Source: a virus
Reading direction: 5' to 3' (one strand)
Length of the DNA: 44,076 nt
Virus record (IMG/VR): IMGVR_UViG_3300046517_000256
Span: 1-44,076 of that record
The notes beneath the pieces are model-generated. The model did not search any database and was not told the origin of the DNA. It was given only the letters and a program-made list of their open reading frames with translations. The position numbers and the translations under genes are program-made. The stretch's first letter is position 1, and every line of letters begins with the position of its first letter. Of the stretch, positions 1-7,993 are shown piece after piece.

Positions 1-127
1 AATAAGCCCCATCTCCAACGGTTATATCTGTGGCGAAGTCGAAGACGTTCAGTTCCACGTAAGACGTGGTTCCGGTAATCGTTCCACCTGGAGTTACGGT
101 AATGCCAGATACTTGCAGCGGCGCTCC
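1..127. repeat. Terminal direct repeat, left copy
   Basis: This stretch is identical to positions 43950-44076. The overlap is 127 nt, the size of a common largest assembly k-mer, and a tail gene reads through it without a frame change. It therefore looks like the closure signature of a circular or circularly permuted molecule and not a biological terminal repeat. The unique genome length is 43,949 bp. Confidence 0.95.
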
Positions 128-2794
128 CGTTGCCCACGCAGAGAAGTTGGAGATGTAGTCGGTCGTACCTTTTAGGCCAAATACCGGATAACCATTCTGA
201 AATGGAGTGGAACTGTCAGTTTTGGTATCAATTTGTGTCCAGGTTTGCGTTAAGGATGCAAACTTCCACCACGTTAGAATTGTGCTCCCGCCGGACACGA
301 CTCCGTTCAAAAGTAACTTATCTCCCGCCGACAAATCTCCAGCTATGCTTGAGAGAAAGTTACTCGATCCTGCAACTACTTTGTTAAGTAAGAATGTGTT
401 GTTAAAACACAATAAAGCATATTCCGAGTCGGCTGCTGCCTGTTTGAAGATGCCAATTATGTTATAGTAGTTAGCTGTGGACGAACATGATGTTTGCCCC
501 GTGCCTACGGTTATCTCCACAGTTTGACTTGTACCAGAGGGCCATGGCTGACCTGAATAATAGGCTTGATAATCGGTTACACCAGAACCTTGCACGAGGT
601 CGCTGGTAATGTTTGGTAAAGTTAGTCCCGGCATGGCTGTGTAATTTGATCCGACAGTTCCATTCGCCCGGTCAAAGAAATCGGATACCTGCGTAGTGTC
701 GCAAGAAGTCGTTAGGCAGATAGCGCCGCTTGACTCGGGAAGGAACGTAGAGTGAAGTACCGAAGTAAATGGAATTGGTGAAAAGTAGTTGTGCTTATTC
801 GTGAATATGTTCAGAAAATCAAGCTGATCTCCGATTCTGGCGCTGTACTGAGACACTAAGGACTGAAATGACCCGGTGTAGCCAATACCGGATGAATTGT
901 TAAACCCTGCTCCGTATTCATTATCAAGTGAAGGATCGTTATAGGTGCAGTTTTGTTGGCCGGGATAATTAACTTCGTAAATCATCGGCCCCTTCATGTC
1001 ACACCCGCCGCCAAGTAAACTGCTGGTGCGAACTAGGCCCGAAGCAGTTCCCTCATTCCATACTGCCGGAACCACACCGGCGTTGTCCGCAACATAAATG
1101 TCATCCGCCCGTAGGAAACATCCAAGACCACAAGCAAGAAGGTGAATTGCTGCTGTGGGAGTCGGTGAACTATTCTGACTCTCGGTAAGAATTTGGTGGA
1201 AGTTTGCGACCCCGGTATTGGCTCCTATGACGTACCCACCACCATTACACACTCCATTGTCGAATTGATTAAGCCCACTAGGCTGTAAAACAGGAGAGAT
1301 AAGAAGGCAGGCTTGTTTGCTTATATTGGTGGATGTTGGATCTCCGCTGCCAACTGTGTTGGTAAAGAAGTCGTTAAAGATGCCATCACCAAGAAAAATT
1401 CCCGGTCCATTGGAACCAGTTTGGTGCAGGGTCCATTGCAGGTTATCAAAGTGCAAGTCAGCAACTGATACGTTATGACCCATATAGGTGGTACTGCCGT
1501 CCGAATAGACACCCACCTTAATAAATTGGCCTATGGAATCGGCTGCTACAATATTTTTAACGGTATACCCATTGCCTCCCGCAAACCAGAATAAGGGATG
1601 GTTGGTGTCAGCCCCACATCCGCCATGAAGTGCGGTAGCGTTTTCTTGGGCATTGCTACTCAGTACATCATTGCCAATTCCAATGATCGTCGTGCCAGAT
1701 ATCCCATTGACATTCGCGTCGCTCTCGAAGATTGTCCAACCAGCTGGAACGGTGTTGTTGATGTAGTTGGGATCGTGTAGGTCGAGTAGCCATACGCCGG
1801 CGCAAGAAACTGAATTAGCTTGCGCTCCGCTGAATACTTCCACAGTTCCAGATCCTTCATAATTTCCAGCAGGGAATCCACCACCTCCGGCAAGGTTACA
1901 TCCCCCATTTGGCAAGCTACAAAGCGCATGGGAAACTGTGAGGAAAGCGGTTGCGGCGGTCAAACCATCATTTGTGTCTTTTCCCCAAGGGGCGGCATAG
2001 CGTATAGCACCAGATCGTTCTGACGATGTATCTTTGCATCCGCCAATGAAGTTCGTTCCGTTATAAACGAAAGAGCAGTAAGAATTCGTACCCCTGGCCG
2101 TGTTGATCGCCGGAGGAGTCAGCATTGCAGCCGGCCACGTAAAAGTATGCTTCCCGACAGAATCTTGGATTATGTTGAAGTTTTCAATGTAGCCATTGAG
2201 AGGAGTGTTTGTAAGCGTTGGGGCAGTCACGTTTCCAGTTAGTGTGATCTCAAATAGATCATTTCCAGTCATCACAAAATCTGGAGTAGCTGAATATGCC
2301 ACCGTGGAGGCTTTGAGATATACCTGCCCTACTGGTGGTCCACCACCAAAGTTTCCTCCATTGTTGTACTGCACGGAAAGATTTGGGCTGCCAGGGCTGG
2401 CACCTGGGTGTCCTGGAACGCAAGTCGTAATCGCTGAATCAATCGTGCACGGAGCTGTAATGATATGACTTTGTGCCGCGCCACTTACTCCTGTGACCGT
2501 ATAAAGATAGGTTCCAGACGGAACATAGAAGTCGAAGTTACCATTGGCGTCAGCCTTGAATGGATTCGCCTTTACCGTAGCTAGAGTAATGTTTGAATAT
2601 ATGGTGACGGTCGGAGCGCACACCTTGGTGGATGGATTGATTGTCGCCGTGGATGTGCAAACCGTAATCGTTCCCGGCGCAGGTTTGGCATAGCCACCTT
2701 GATTTAGAAGAACGATATCTTGAACGTGAAATCCTTGGGCGTATACCAGACTTGGCATCAGCATCAGGCCAAGCAGGTAGAGAATCTTTCTCAT
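1..2794 (-). CDS. Tail fibre/adhesin with signal peptide and beta-helix-type region (5' part; continues at 43949-43618)
   Basis: The ATG at 2794 follows AGGAGA. The frame is open to position 1 and continues at 43949 to a TGA at 43618, giving 1041 residues in the circle. Residues 1-20 (MRKILYLLGLMLMPSLVYAQ) look like a Sec signal peptide. Next comes an Ig/carboxypeptidase-regulatory-like domain (ADANGNFDFYVPSGTY), then a collar-like segment rich in glycine and asparagine. A region starting at GKDTNDGLTAATAFLTV resembles the start of phage pectate-lyase-type beta-helices. A C-terminal part with DFFDRANGTVGSNYT resembles lectin/laminin-G-like modules. Cysteine pairs are frequent, as in exported proteins. 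The likely role is host recognition or glycan degradation as a tail fibre or spike. The domain names are by pattern only. Confidence 0.8.
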   Translation of the reverse strand, partial: MRKILYLLGLMLMPSLVYAQGFHVQDIVLLNQGGYAKPAPGTITVCTSTATINPSTKVCAPTVTIYSNITLATVKANPFKADANGNFDFYVPSGTYLYTVTGVSGAAQSHIITAPCTIDSAITTCVPGHPGASPGSPNLSVQYNNGGNFGGGPPVGQVYLKASTVAYSATPDFVMTGNDLFEITLTGNVTAPTLTNTPLNGYIENFNIIQDSVGKHTFTWPAAMLTPPAINTARGTNSYCSFVYNGTNFIGGCKDTSSERSGAIRYAAPWGKDTNDGLTAATAFLTVSHALCSLPNGGCNLAGGGGFPAGNYEGSGTVEVFSGAQANSVSCAGVWLLDLHDPNYINNTVPAGWTIFESDANVNGISGTTIIGIGNDVLSSNAQENATALHGGCGADTNHPLFWFAGGNGYTVKNIVAADSIGQFIKVGVYSDGSTTYMGHNVSVADLHFDNLQWTLHQTGSNGPGIFLGDGIFNDFFTNTVGSGDPTSTNISKQACLLISPVLQPSGLNQFDNGVCNGGGYVIGANTGVANFHQILTESQNSSPTPTAAIHLLACGLGCFLRADDIYVADNAGVVPAVWNEGTASGLVRTSSLLGGGCDMKGPMIYEVNYPGQQNCTYNDPSLDNEYGAGFNNSSGIGYTGSFQSLVSQYSARIGDQLDFLNIFTNKHNYFSPIPFTSVLHSTFLPESSGAICLTTSCDTTQVSDFFDRANGTVGSNYTAMPGLTLPNITSDLVQGSGVTDYQAYYSGQPWPSGTSQTVEITVGTGQTSCSSTANYYNIIGIFKQAAADSEYALLCFNNTFLLNKVVAGSSNFLSSIAGDLSAGDKLLLNGVVSGGSTILTWWKFASLTQTWTQIDTKTDSSTPFQNGYPVFGLKGTTDYISNFSAWATGAPLQVSGITVTPGGTITGTTSYVELNVFDFATDITVGDGAY

Positions 2795-2802
2795 CTTTTC
2801 TC

Positions 2803-3129
2803 CTAAGTAGGCGTGATCTGGCTAAGGTCAATCGGGCTTGCACCAGTAATAGACCACTCGCCAAGCGTGGCAAGAACCGAATCAGTGGAGTTATAAAGTT
2901 GGGCAAGATAGGTTGTGCCCGATGGCAGAAGTTCATCGTTCGCCCAAAGCATTGTCGAAGCAGGTATTTGGCCAGAATCATCAAGCAAGATTGATACAAC
3001 TGATGGCGCTACCTGTCCTCCGCCACCGGAAATCTTAGCTGCGGCGCTAAGAATCAGCGTCAGGTATCCATTGGAAACAAAGTTCCCTTGGGGATCTTGA
3101 AACGGGACAGTGTTCTCTATGGTGACCAT
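2803..3129 (-). CDS. Hypothetical virion protein upstream of tail fibre
   Basis: This gene codes for 108 residues. The ATG at 3129 overlaps the TAA of the preceding gene by one base (TAATG), which favours this start over the in-frame one at 3144. The protein begins MVTIENTVPFQDPQGNF and is followed by an alternating strand-rich segment (VSILLDDSGQIPASTMLW). That resembles the small beta-rich baseplate or fibre-associated proteins that often precede a phage fibre. The next gene, the fibre, starts 9 nt downstream. No specific family is recognised, and the tail assignment rests on position. Confidence 0.75.
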   Translation of the reverse strand: MVTIENTVPFQDPQGNFVSNGYLTLILSAAAKISGGGGQVAPSVVSILLDDSGQIPASTMLWANDELLPSGTTYLAQLYNSTDSVLATLGEWSITGASPIDLSQITPT

Positions 3130-3893
3130 TATGGGAACAACCATCCTCCAGCGTTGTATGGCGTACCGGCGCCCATGGGAGTTGATGGGAACTGTGACTC
3201 ATCGCCAGACGACAAATCCTCGATGCTCGCCATGTATGCAAGCATGTCGAAGAACACCCCGGCTTGTCCGGTATAGCGGACCCTTCTGGCAGGCTTGTCA
3301 TACACTGCCGTGCCTGCTCGAGGATCGTCGTTGATGTCGTACACCTTCCATCGCAACCCCTCAATGAATGCAGGGTAGTAGTAATCGGGAAAGGGAAAAG
3401 GGATTTGCATGTTCTGGTCGGTGATCTTGGTTGGCGGAACTTGGATTTCGCCACGAAGTTCCAACGTAACTCCAGTTCCAATATTGGCAGCCTTGTCTAA
3501 TCGGAAGATGCCAAAACCAGATTTCCATTGCACCGCCTGGATACTATCTACGCCACCCTGCACACTAAGTTCCACCGATAGGTTGTCGAGCAGATCCAAC
3601 TCACGGCTTTGGATGGGTGTGGTATCCGTGCGGAAGATGGCCATCTCCACCGGGCGTAGAATCTTATCCGCAGGATCTGGAGTGTAGTCCTGCACACCCT
3701 GCGACAGAGGAATTGCCGTAAGGTTAGCGAGCGACCATCCCCACGGGTAATAGGTCCAGATGATGCTGCTAACCATGTCGCAGAGATTAGCCTGGGGAAT
3801 AGACAGAGGTATGCCATGTCCAAACGATTGAGCCAGTCTGATGGCGTCGTTTGGCGAGTAAGTGGGAGTACTGTTCCCCGGCAGTACTGGCAT
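3129..3893 (-). CDS. Phage neck/tail structural protein (hypothetical)
   Basis: This gene codes for 254 residues and starts at an ATG at 3893. The sequence has an aromatic segment (IIWTYYPWGWSLANLTAIPL) followed by QDYTPDPADKILRPVEMAIF. That pattern is common in phage head-tail or tail-tube adaptor proteins that bridge connector and tail. The stop overlaps the start of the next gene by one base. The position, after the capsid genes and before the fibre, supports a neck or tail role, but the exact function cannot be read from the sequence. Confidence 0.75.
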   Translation of the reverse strand: MPVLPGNSTPTYSPNDAIRLAQSFGHGIPLSIPQANLCDMVSSIIWTYYPWGWSLANLTAIPLSQGVQDYTPDPADKILRPVEMAIFRTDTTPIQSRELDLLDNLSVELSVQGGVDSIQAVQWKSGFGIFRLDKAANIGTGVTLELRGEIQVPPTKITDQNMQIPFPFPDYYYPAFIEGLRWKVYDINDDPRAGTAVYDKPARRVRYTGQAGVFFDMLAYMASIEDLSSGDESQFPSTPMGAGTPYNAGGWLFP

Positions 3894-3896
3894 CGG

Positions 3897-4367
3897 TTAC
3901 GCCATTACTTCCAACACAACCTGTTCTTCTGGCGGTGGCGCGTAGCCAAGCATTCCGTTCTGCAAGATTTCGTTGTACTGATTGCTGTCCGGCTTAAAGC
4001 GGATCGCCGTGCTGCAACGCTGGCATACCCATACTGCGGTGCCATCTTGCAAGCCTTGGCCCGAGGTAGCCCATTCCGCGTTGAAGGCACCCTTGGGAGC
4101 TGCGTGTCCACCGTTGCGTGTGCCGGCGACATAGCGCATGTGCGAGCAACCGAATTTCTTCTTACGCTGTGCTTCCTCTTCGATTTTGGCCATCTGGATC
4201 ATCATCTGGTCGCGCCTGTGATCCTCTGCCGTGGCCTTGTCGATCTCGCGTTGTTCGAGTAGTGTCGGCTTCTTCGACTCCACCAGAATTGCCCTCATCA
4301 TCTCTTGCAACTGTTCGGCTGTAATTGAGAGCATCGGCTGTTCGCCATCCTGCTTGTTCCATGCCAT
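3897..4367 (-). CDS. Hypothetical protein with coiled-coil N-terminus and zinc-ribbon-like C-terminus
   Basis: This gene codes for 156 residues. The N-terminal half is helical and charged (QLQEMMRAILVESKKPTLLE, then EEEAQRKKKF). The C-terminal half has GCSH, HAA and WVCQRCSTAIRF, a likely Cys/His metal site. Small proteins of this design occur among podophage virion genes, but no function is assigned to them. An SD-like AAGGAG precedes the ATG, and the gene is tightly packed with its neighbours. Confidence 0.75.
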   Translation of the reverse strand: MAWNKQDGEQPMLSITAEQLQEMMRAILVESKKPTLLEQREIDKATAEDHRRDQMMIQMAKIEEEAQRKKKFGCSHMRYVAGTRNGGHAAPKGAFNAEWATSGQGLQDGTAVWVCQRCSTAIRFKPDSNQYNEILQNGMLGYAPPPEEQVVLEVMA

Positions 4368-4378
4368 GCGATTTCTCC

Positions 4379-4975
4379 TTAGCGAGTTTTCTCATACCAG
4401 TTGGCGCTCTCTACTGAGGGCGTCCAAGAGAAATACTTTTCCACATCGAGTCGCGTAATCAGACTAGCACGCATCAGCCGAATGAGGATGGTGCGCCAGC
4501 CGCGCGTTTCACCCGAGAACGTATCCACCGTATTCCAGTTGTGGTCCCTAGTTGGTTCGGTATTGCCAAAGGCATCTGGATTAGGCACTTCCTTGGTCTG
4601 CTTATGCAAGACGGAAAACTCAGGCATGATGCCCGCTTCCATGCCGCACACATGAACCTTCTTCGTCACCCATGCGTGAGCCGCGTTTCTCTCTTGTTGG
4701 TTGATGTAGATGCCAAACAGATTGGGATACTTGACGCTGCGCTCGAAGATCAGATTCTGGTTGATGAGATGCAGACGGCGCATAAACTCATTCGACGCCA
4801 TTGGCCTGCCCATCCTTGCCTCGAGACTAGACACGTCATTCCCGTTGTCATCGGCTACGGAGATGGTGTTGCTGCGAATGTCATCGAGCAGCGCCTTATG
4901 GCGCAAGGCGACGGAGTTTTCTCTCCCCGCTTCCTTGCGCCACTTGACCTGCTTCTCTGTGTCCAGAGTCAGCAT
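4379..4975 (-). CDS. Hypothetical virion-region protein
   Basis: This gene codes for 198 residues. The ATG at 4975 overlaps the upstream TAA by one base (TAATG), so this start is preferred to the longer one at 5059. The protein is mixed alpha/beta and contains MGRPMASNEFMRRLHLINQN and a conserved-looking HNWNTVDTFSGETRGWRTIL segment. It lies between a capsid-associated beta-rich protein and the zinc-ribbon-like protein, so a structural or head-completion role is plausible. No family is recognised. Confidence 0.75.
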   Translation of the reverse strand: MLTLDTEKQVKWRKEAGRENSVALRHKALLDDIRSNTISVADDNGNDVSSLEARMGRPMASNEFMRRLHLINQNLIFERSVKYPNLFGIYINQQERNAAHAWVTKKVHVCGMEAGIMPEFSVLHKQTKEVPNPDAFGNTEPTRDHNWNTVDTFSGETRGWRTILIRLMRASLITRLDVEKYFSWTPSVESANWYEKTR

Positions 4976-5439
4976 TAGACGCCTGAAATGCCTCCAAAGG
5001 CATCCGAGATCAACTTGATCGTGAATGCAAACGAAGGCGAGGTTCCACCCAACACCCAACGGAACTTGATGTATTGGGGATTGATGGGACCGTTGACGAC
5101 TACCGAGCCGCTTGCCATGTCTGTCGTTCCGAGTAATCCAACCGATGCGTCGGTCGTGGCCACACCCGCGCTGAGATAAGGCGTGAACAAAGCCTGCCGC
5201 CCCAATCCAGTGGTGGTGATCTGCGTCAGTGACAGGATTTCCGTATACACGGTGCTGTCAGTTGACGTGGCCATGATGACTTGCAAGGTCGGAGAGGTTC
5301 CCGAAACGGTGGAAGTTTCCACAATCAGCCGATAGCACTGCGCGTACGGAATCGACAGCGCCGAGCTGGTGCCGGAAGTGGTCTGCGTGGCAAGGGCCAC
5401 AAGGGTTTGGCTCAAAGGAAACAAGGAATTATTTGGCAT
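4975..5439 (-). CDS. Beta-rich capsid-associated protein, paralogue of the 23544-24008 gene
   Basis: This gene codes for 154 residues, exactly the length of the protein at 23544-24008. Both share a central VSGTSPT(L/M) motif and a C-terminal GTSPSFAF motif in the same order, with similar strand-rich sequence between. They are therefore likely paralogues, for example decoration or minor capsid proteins. An AAGGAG Shine-Dalgarno sequence lies 7 nt before the ATG. The gene directly follows the major capsid gene, 11 nt away, which is a usual place for a decoration or cement protein. Function is inferred from position. Confidence 0.8.
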   Translation of the reverse strand: MPNNSLFPLSQTLVALATQTTSGTSSALSIPYAQCYRLIVETSTVSGTSPTLQVIMATSTDSTVYTEILSLTQITTTGLGRQALFTPYLSAGVATTDASVGLLGTTDMASGSVVVNGPINPQYIKFRWVLGGTSPSFAFTIKLISDAFGGISGV

Positions 5440-5450
5440 CGTGTGTCTCC

Positions 5451-6265
5451 TTATACCAGGGAGGCGTCCGCCTTGAAGATGCGGAAGCGATAGTTTGTGG
5501 TATCGAGCAGCACCGACAAGTACACGTATCGGTAACTGACTGCTGCCCCAATCATGCCCGACGGGTCAACGATCTGTGGCCCACCGCGTATGACATTGAT
5601 CTTAAACTGCTGCATGGTGGGATCTTCCACCTTGGTTGGCCCCGACCCCATCAAGTCCACCGCACCCACCCCGCCGCGCCCGAACACGTAGCCGTAGTAC
5701 AGCACGTTGGGAGCGGAGCCGGTGGTATTGACGTTGGTGGATGCCCAAATCTTGATGTTATCCACCACGCCAATCGCACCGTTAAACTCGTTGGCCGGCT
5801 TCAAGAACACTGACGGATCGGCAAACTTCATCAAGTCAATGAAGCCTCCCGCCGTATTGTCGCTCTTGATGTCGTACAGGATATACGGGTGCAGGACACA
5901 GTAGTAGTAGTCATCGTCCTTGGGTGGCACGTCGGAAGCCTCGAGGATGGTCTTGCAACGCCGCAGGTCATTTACCGAAGCCGCAGGGCCAAGCGTGCCG
6001 GGACTCAATATAGCTGACGTGGCTGCGTCAATGGCCACCCTAGTGATGGTGTCCACCGAAAGTCCAGCCGAATAGCCAAGCAACTCTGACGCGTTGGTTA
6101 CAACCGGATCAATGATGGTTTCGACAAGGAACGTCGATACCGTGATGAAGTCCTGATATTCCGCCACCGTGCCACTGACCGTAGTAGATGTCAGTGTGTT
6201 CGATGTGCCAACCGCGCCTTCTGCGGCGGGGGTGACGTTGGCGCTAAGCTGTGTGTATCTAAACC
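5451..6265 (-). CDS. Major capsid protein, exon 2 (N4-gp56 family)
   Basis: This exon codes for the C-terminal 271 codons of the capsid protein. It opens with WFRYTQLSANVTPAAEGA, whose W codon is completed by the last base of exon 1, and continues through GTVAEYQDFITVS and IDPVVTNASELLGYSAGLS. These segments are hallmarks of the N4-gp56-like major capsid family. An ATG at 6167 lies in frame inside the exon, but translation from it would lose conserved sequence. The exon begins immediately after the predicted intron 3' G (6266) and ends with TAA at 5451. This is the only capsid-like gene in the window. Confidence 0.88.
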
Positions 6266-6908
6266 CAAGTTGTCCCCCGATTTCGCGGGGGCTTGGACTT
6301 TATCTTCAACCGCTAATCTGCGGCGGCTGCAACACGCAAAGTCTCTGAGGAACGAAACCAGTAGCGACTATTGTTCATTCGCTTAATTTCTTCGGCAAGT
6401 TCCATTTCTCGTGGAGTATATGGGCTACCGGGGTGTCCGCTAACCAAACCACGAGAATTAACAAATTCCCGAAGAATATGGGCTTGTCCAGCCTTGGTAA
6501 ACAAACGCGATTCCATTAGGTCTAAGAACTTGACCATTCGTTTGTAGCCACAACAAAAGACAGCGTACTGCGGTGGATACTTGCCGCGCTTGTCTCTTGT
6601 GGTACAAATCCAAGTGCTCAAGTCATTCTCCAAAAGAATTGCGTGGCATCGTTTGATGGTCGGTTCGTGGGTGTTAGCAATAGTAGCCATAGGACGAAGC
6701 GAAACGTGGTTAACGCCCTTTCTCCTATGTAATGCCAACATCAAGCTGCCCTCTCCATCTATGATACCGGCTAGCCAGTCCAACTGGCTCTTTCCTGCTG
6801 ATTGGCTCCCTGTGTCCGACATTCTCACCTCGTTAGTAGTCGTGACCTTTTGAAGCTGTTCCAGCATATTGTGTTGTTTAAGCTCAGCAGTTTTGGCTAT
6901 CCATTTTC
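6266..6908 (-). ncRNA. Group I self-splicing intron in the major capsid gene (643 nt)
   Basis: Exon 1 ends in U (6909) and the intron ends in G (6266), as group I introns require. P1: the exon end GGCUCAGU (6916-6909) pairs over 8 bp with GCUGAGCU (6888-6881), including the U-G wobble at the splice site. P10: AAACU (6893-6889), directly before the guide, pairs with exon 2 GGUUU (6265-6261). An R-like GGTCACGACTACTA lies at 6845-6832 and an S-like GAAGATAAAGTCC at 6307-6295. A 6-bp GC hairpin at 6274-6291 fits P9. The endonuclease ORF sits between R and S. Joining the exons restores SGKTAQ-W-FRYTQLS, as in the capsid family. P3-P6 were not resolved by eye. Confidence 0.88.
6313..6822 (-). CDS. 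LAGLIDADG homing endonuclease inside the intron
   Basis: This gene codes for 169 residues from the ATG at 6822, which has GAGG 5 nt upstream; a longer in-frame start at 6867 would overlap intron core sequence. The motif DWLAGIIDGEGSL is the diagnostic LAGLIDADG helix with its catalytic acidic residue. One motif is obvious, so it may act as a homodimer. RHILREFVNSRG-like helices follow it. Such enzymes cut intronless alleles of the host gene so that the intron is copied in. The TAG stop lies directly before the intron S element, a typical compact arrangement. Confidence 0.9.
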   Translation of the reverse strand: MSDTGSQSAGKSQLDWLAGIIDGEGSLMLALHRRKGVNHVSLRPMATIANTHEPTIKRCHAILLENDLSTWICTTRDKRGKYPPQYAVFCCGYKRMVKFLDLMESRLFTKAGQAHILREFVNSRGLVSGHPGSPYTPREMELAEEIKRMNNSRYWFRSSETLRVAAAAD

Positions 6909-7110
6909 ACTGAGCCGTCTTTCCGCTTCTTTGAGGGATCATGTCCGGTTCGCAACAGTTGTAGAACCGGAACCTCTTTGTCAACTTATGAAGCCCTCGC
7001 CGATTGTACCCAGTTCAGGCGGAAAAACTGACAGTCCAGTACGCGAAGACTGTCGGATAATGGGCGATGCTCCCTGTGGTAGTTAAATTTCCCGCAGGCG
7101 CGTATGCCAA
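6909..7110 (-). CDS. Major capsid protein, exon 1 (TTG start; contains an in-frame TGA insert)
   Basis: A strong AGGAGG (7124-7119) lies 8 nt before a TTG at 7110. The product begins MAYAPAGNLTTTGSIAHYP, the typical N-terminus of N4-gp56-like capsids. Residues YNRRGLHKLTKRF and CCEPDMIPQRSGKTAQ follow in the same frame and join exon 2. Between TVF and YNRRGL lie 12 extra codons, including TGA at 7017-7015, so ordinary translation would stop after about 31 residues. Exon 1 ends at T6909, the first base of a Trp codon. With splicing and omission of the insert, the capsid has 326 or 327 residues. No start codon with an SD lies after the TGA to rescue expression. Confidence 0.85.
7009..7044 (-). 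other. 36-nt in-frame insert with stop codon and hairpin in the capsid gene; candidate translational bypass element
   Basis: This insert interrupts the capsid frame between TTC (Phe) and TAC (Tyr). It contains TGA at 7017-7015. GACAGTC (7054-7048) and GACTGTC (7036-7030) form a perfect 7-bp stem around an 11-nt loop that covers the first TAC (7041-7039). An identical TAC (7008-7006) stands where the conserved frame resumes. A peptidyl-tRNA hop from TAC to TAC would skip 33 nt and yield TVFAYNRRGL. This layout recalls T4 gene 60. The mechanism is inferred. Confidence 0.6.
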
Positions 7111-7201
7111 AGTAGTAACCTCCTGAATTTAGTGTTTAGTATTCAGTCATCAGTAGGACTTACTGTTGGCCGTTACTGACCTGGCAGGATATGCCTTGGC
7201 C
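7111..7201. other. Short intergenic leader before the capsid gene
   Basis: These 91 nt separate the glycosyltransferase stop (7202) from the capsid start. They hold the capsid Shine-Dalgarno sequence (7119-7124). Direct repeats of TTTAGT-like sequence are present, but no convincing -35 element or terminator was found. Confidence 0.6.
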
Positions 7202-7993
7202 TTATGCGGTGGAAGGACATTCCACCTGAGATGCGGGAGGGACACTCGCTGCCATCTCTGCGGGAGAAGATACGCCGTTGGGCTTTCGGCTGTCAACAGG
7301 TCTTTGCGCGTCATCAATTCCAAGGCCGTTGTAGATCATGTCAGCCATGGTCAGCAGGTTGACTTGGTGCATATGACCAACGCGGATGGCGCTGTTGCCG
7401 TAAATTTTGATTCCCTTTTCGCGTGCCATGTCGCAGAAGTAAATATCTTCGGTGCCAATCATCATGCCATGCTCGTTGTAGCGGTAGCGGAAGTACGGGT
7501 ACTCAACGGCGGCAAACGCTTCTTTACGAACGAACATGATCCCCGTACCTGACTTGGTTAGCGGATGGAAGCCTGGAGAGATGTCATAGTATTCTTTCTC
7601 GCCCACAACTTTATGGCCCTTGCTGCCCTGCTGTACTCCCCAACACAGAGTCACCGATGGCCTCGAGCCATCCCACATGTAATAGATCGGCGCCAGGATT
7701 CCCCAGTCGGGTGGTGCATCTTTCAGTGTGTCGATGATGTTTGGCGGCACCACCATGTCATTGTCGATCATCATCAGGATCTCAGCTTCAGAGTCCATGA
7801 AGTGCTTGCTGATGACGTTCCTGCCGGATGCGGCCGGAGAGAAGCAACTCATTGGAGCGTAGTTAGTCGAGTAGCGGTCTTCCCATCGCAGGCCATAAAG
7901 GAAGTCAGTGATTGATGGATGATGCCAACCGTCCCGTTCCGCGTGACTCAGTACGGTAATCAGCACCTTCGGAATCTTAGTTAACTCGCTCAT
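7202..7993 (-). CDS. Family 2-like glycosyltransferase (GT-A fold) beside the capsid gene
   Basis: This gene codes for 263 residues. The ATG at 7993 has GGAG 5 nt upstream and overlaps the previous gene by 17 nt. The N-terminal strand PKVLITVLSHAERDGW leads to LMMIDNDMVVPPNI, in which DND is the metal-binding DxD site of GT-A enzymes. GTEDIYFCDMAREKGIKI further on matches the acceptor/catalytic region of GT2-type proteins. The C-terminal 35 residues are Pro/Ser/Ala-rich and look disordered. A position between scaffold and capsid suggests that it glycosylates a virion protein, but sugar donor and acceptor are unknown. Confidence 0.8.
   Translation of the reverse strand: MSELTKIPKVLITVLSHAERDGWHHPSITDFLYGLRWEDRYSTNYAPMSCFSPAASGRNVISKHFMDSEAEILMMIDNDMVVPPNIIDTLKDAPPDWGILAPIYYMWDGSRPSVTLCWGVQQGSKGHKVVGEKEYYDISPGFHPLTKSGTGIMFVRKEAFAAVEYPYFRYRYNEHGMMIGTEDIYFCDMAREKGIKIYGNSAIRVGHMHQVNLLTMADMIYNGLGIDDAQRPVDSRKPNGVSSPAEMAASVPPASQVECPSTA

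Noticed and set aside
1-127. Biological direct terminal repeat as in T7
   Set aside because: The length equals a common maximum assembly k-mer and it lies inside a tail gene; nothing indicates physical ends.
5451-6167. Capsid protein starting at ATG 6167
   Set aside because: Conserved capsid sequence continues upstream in frame to 6265 and, across the intron, to 7110; no SD precedes 6167.
7015-7017. TGA read as tryptophan (alternative genetic code)
   Set aside because: Many genes in the window end in TGA within tight ATGA overlaps, so TGA is a normal stop here.
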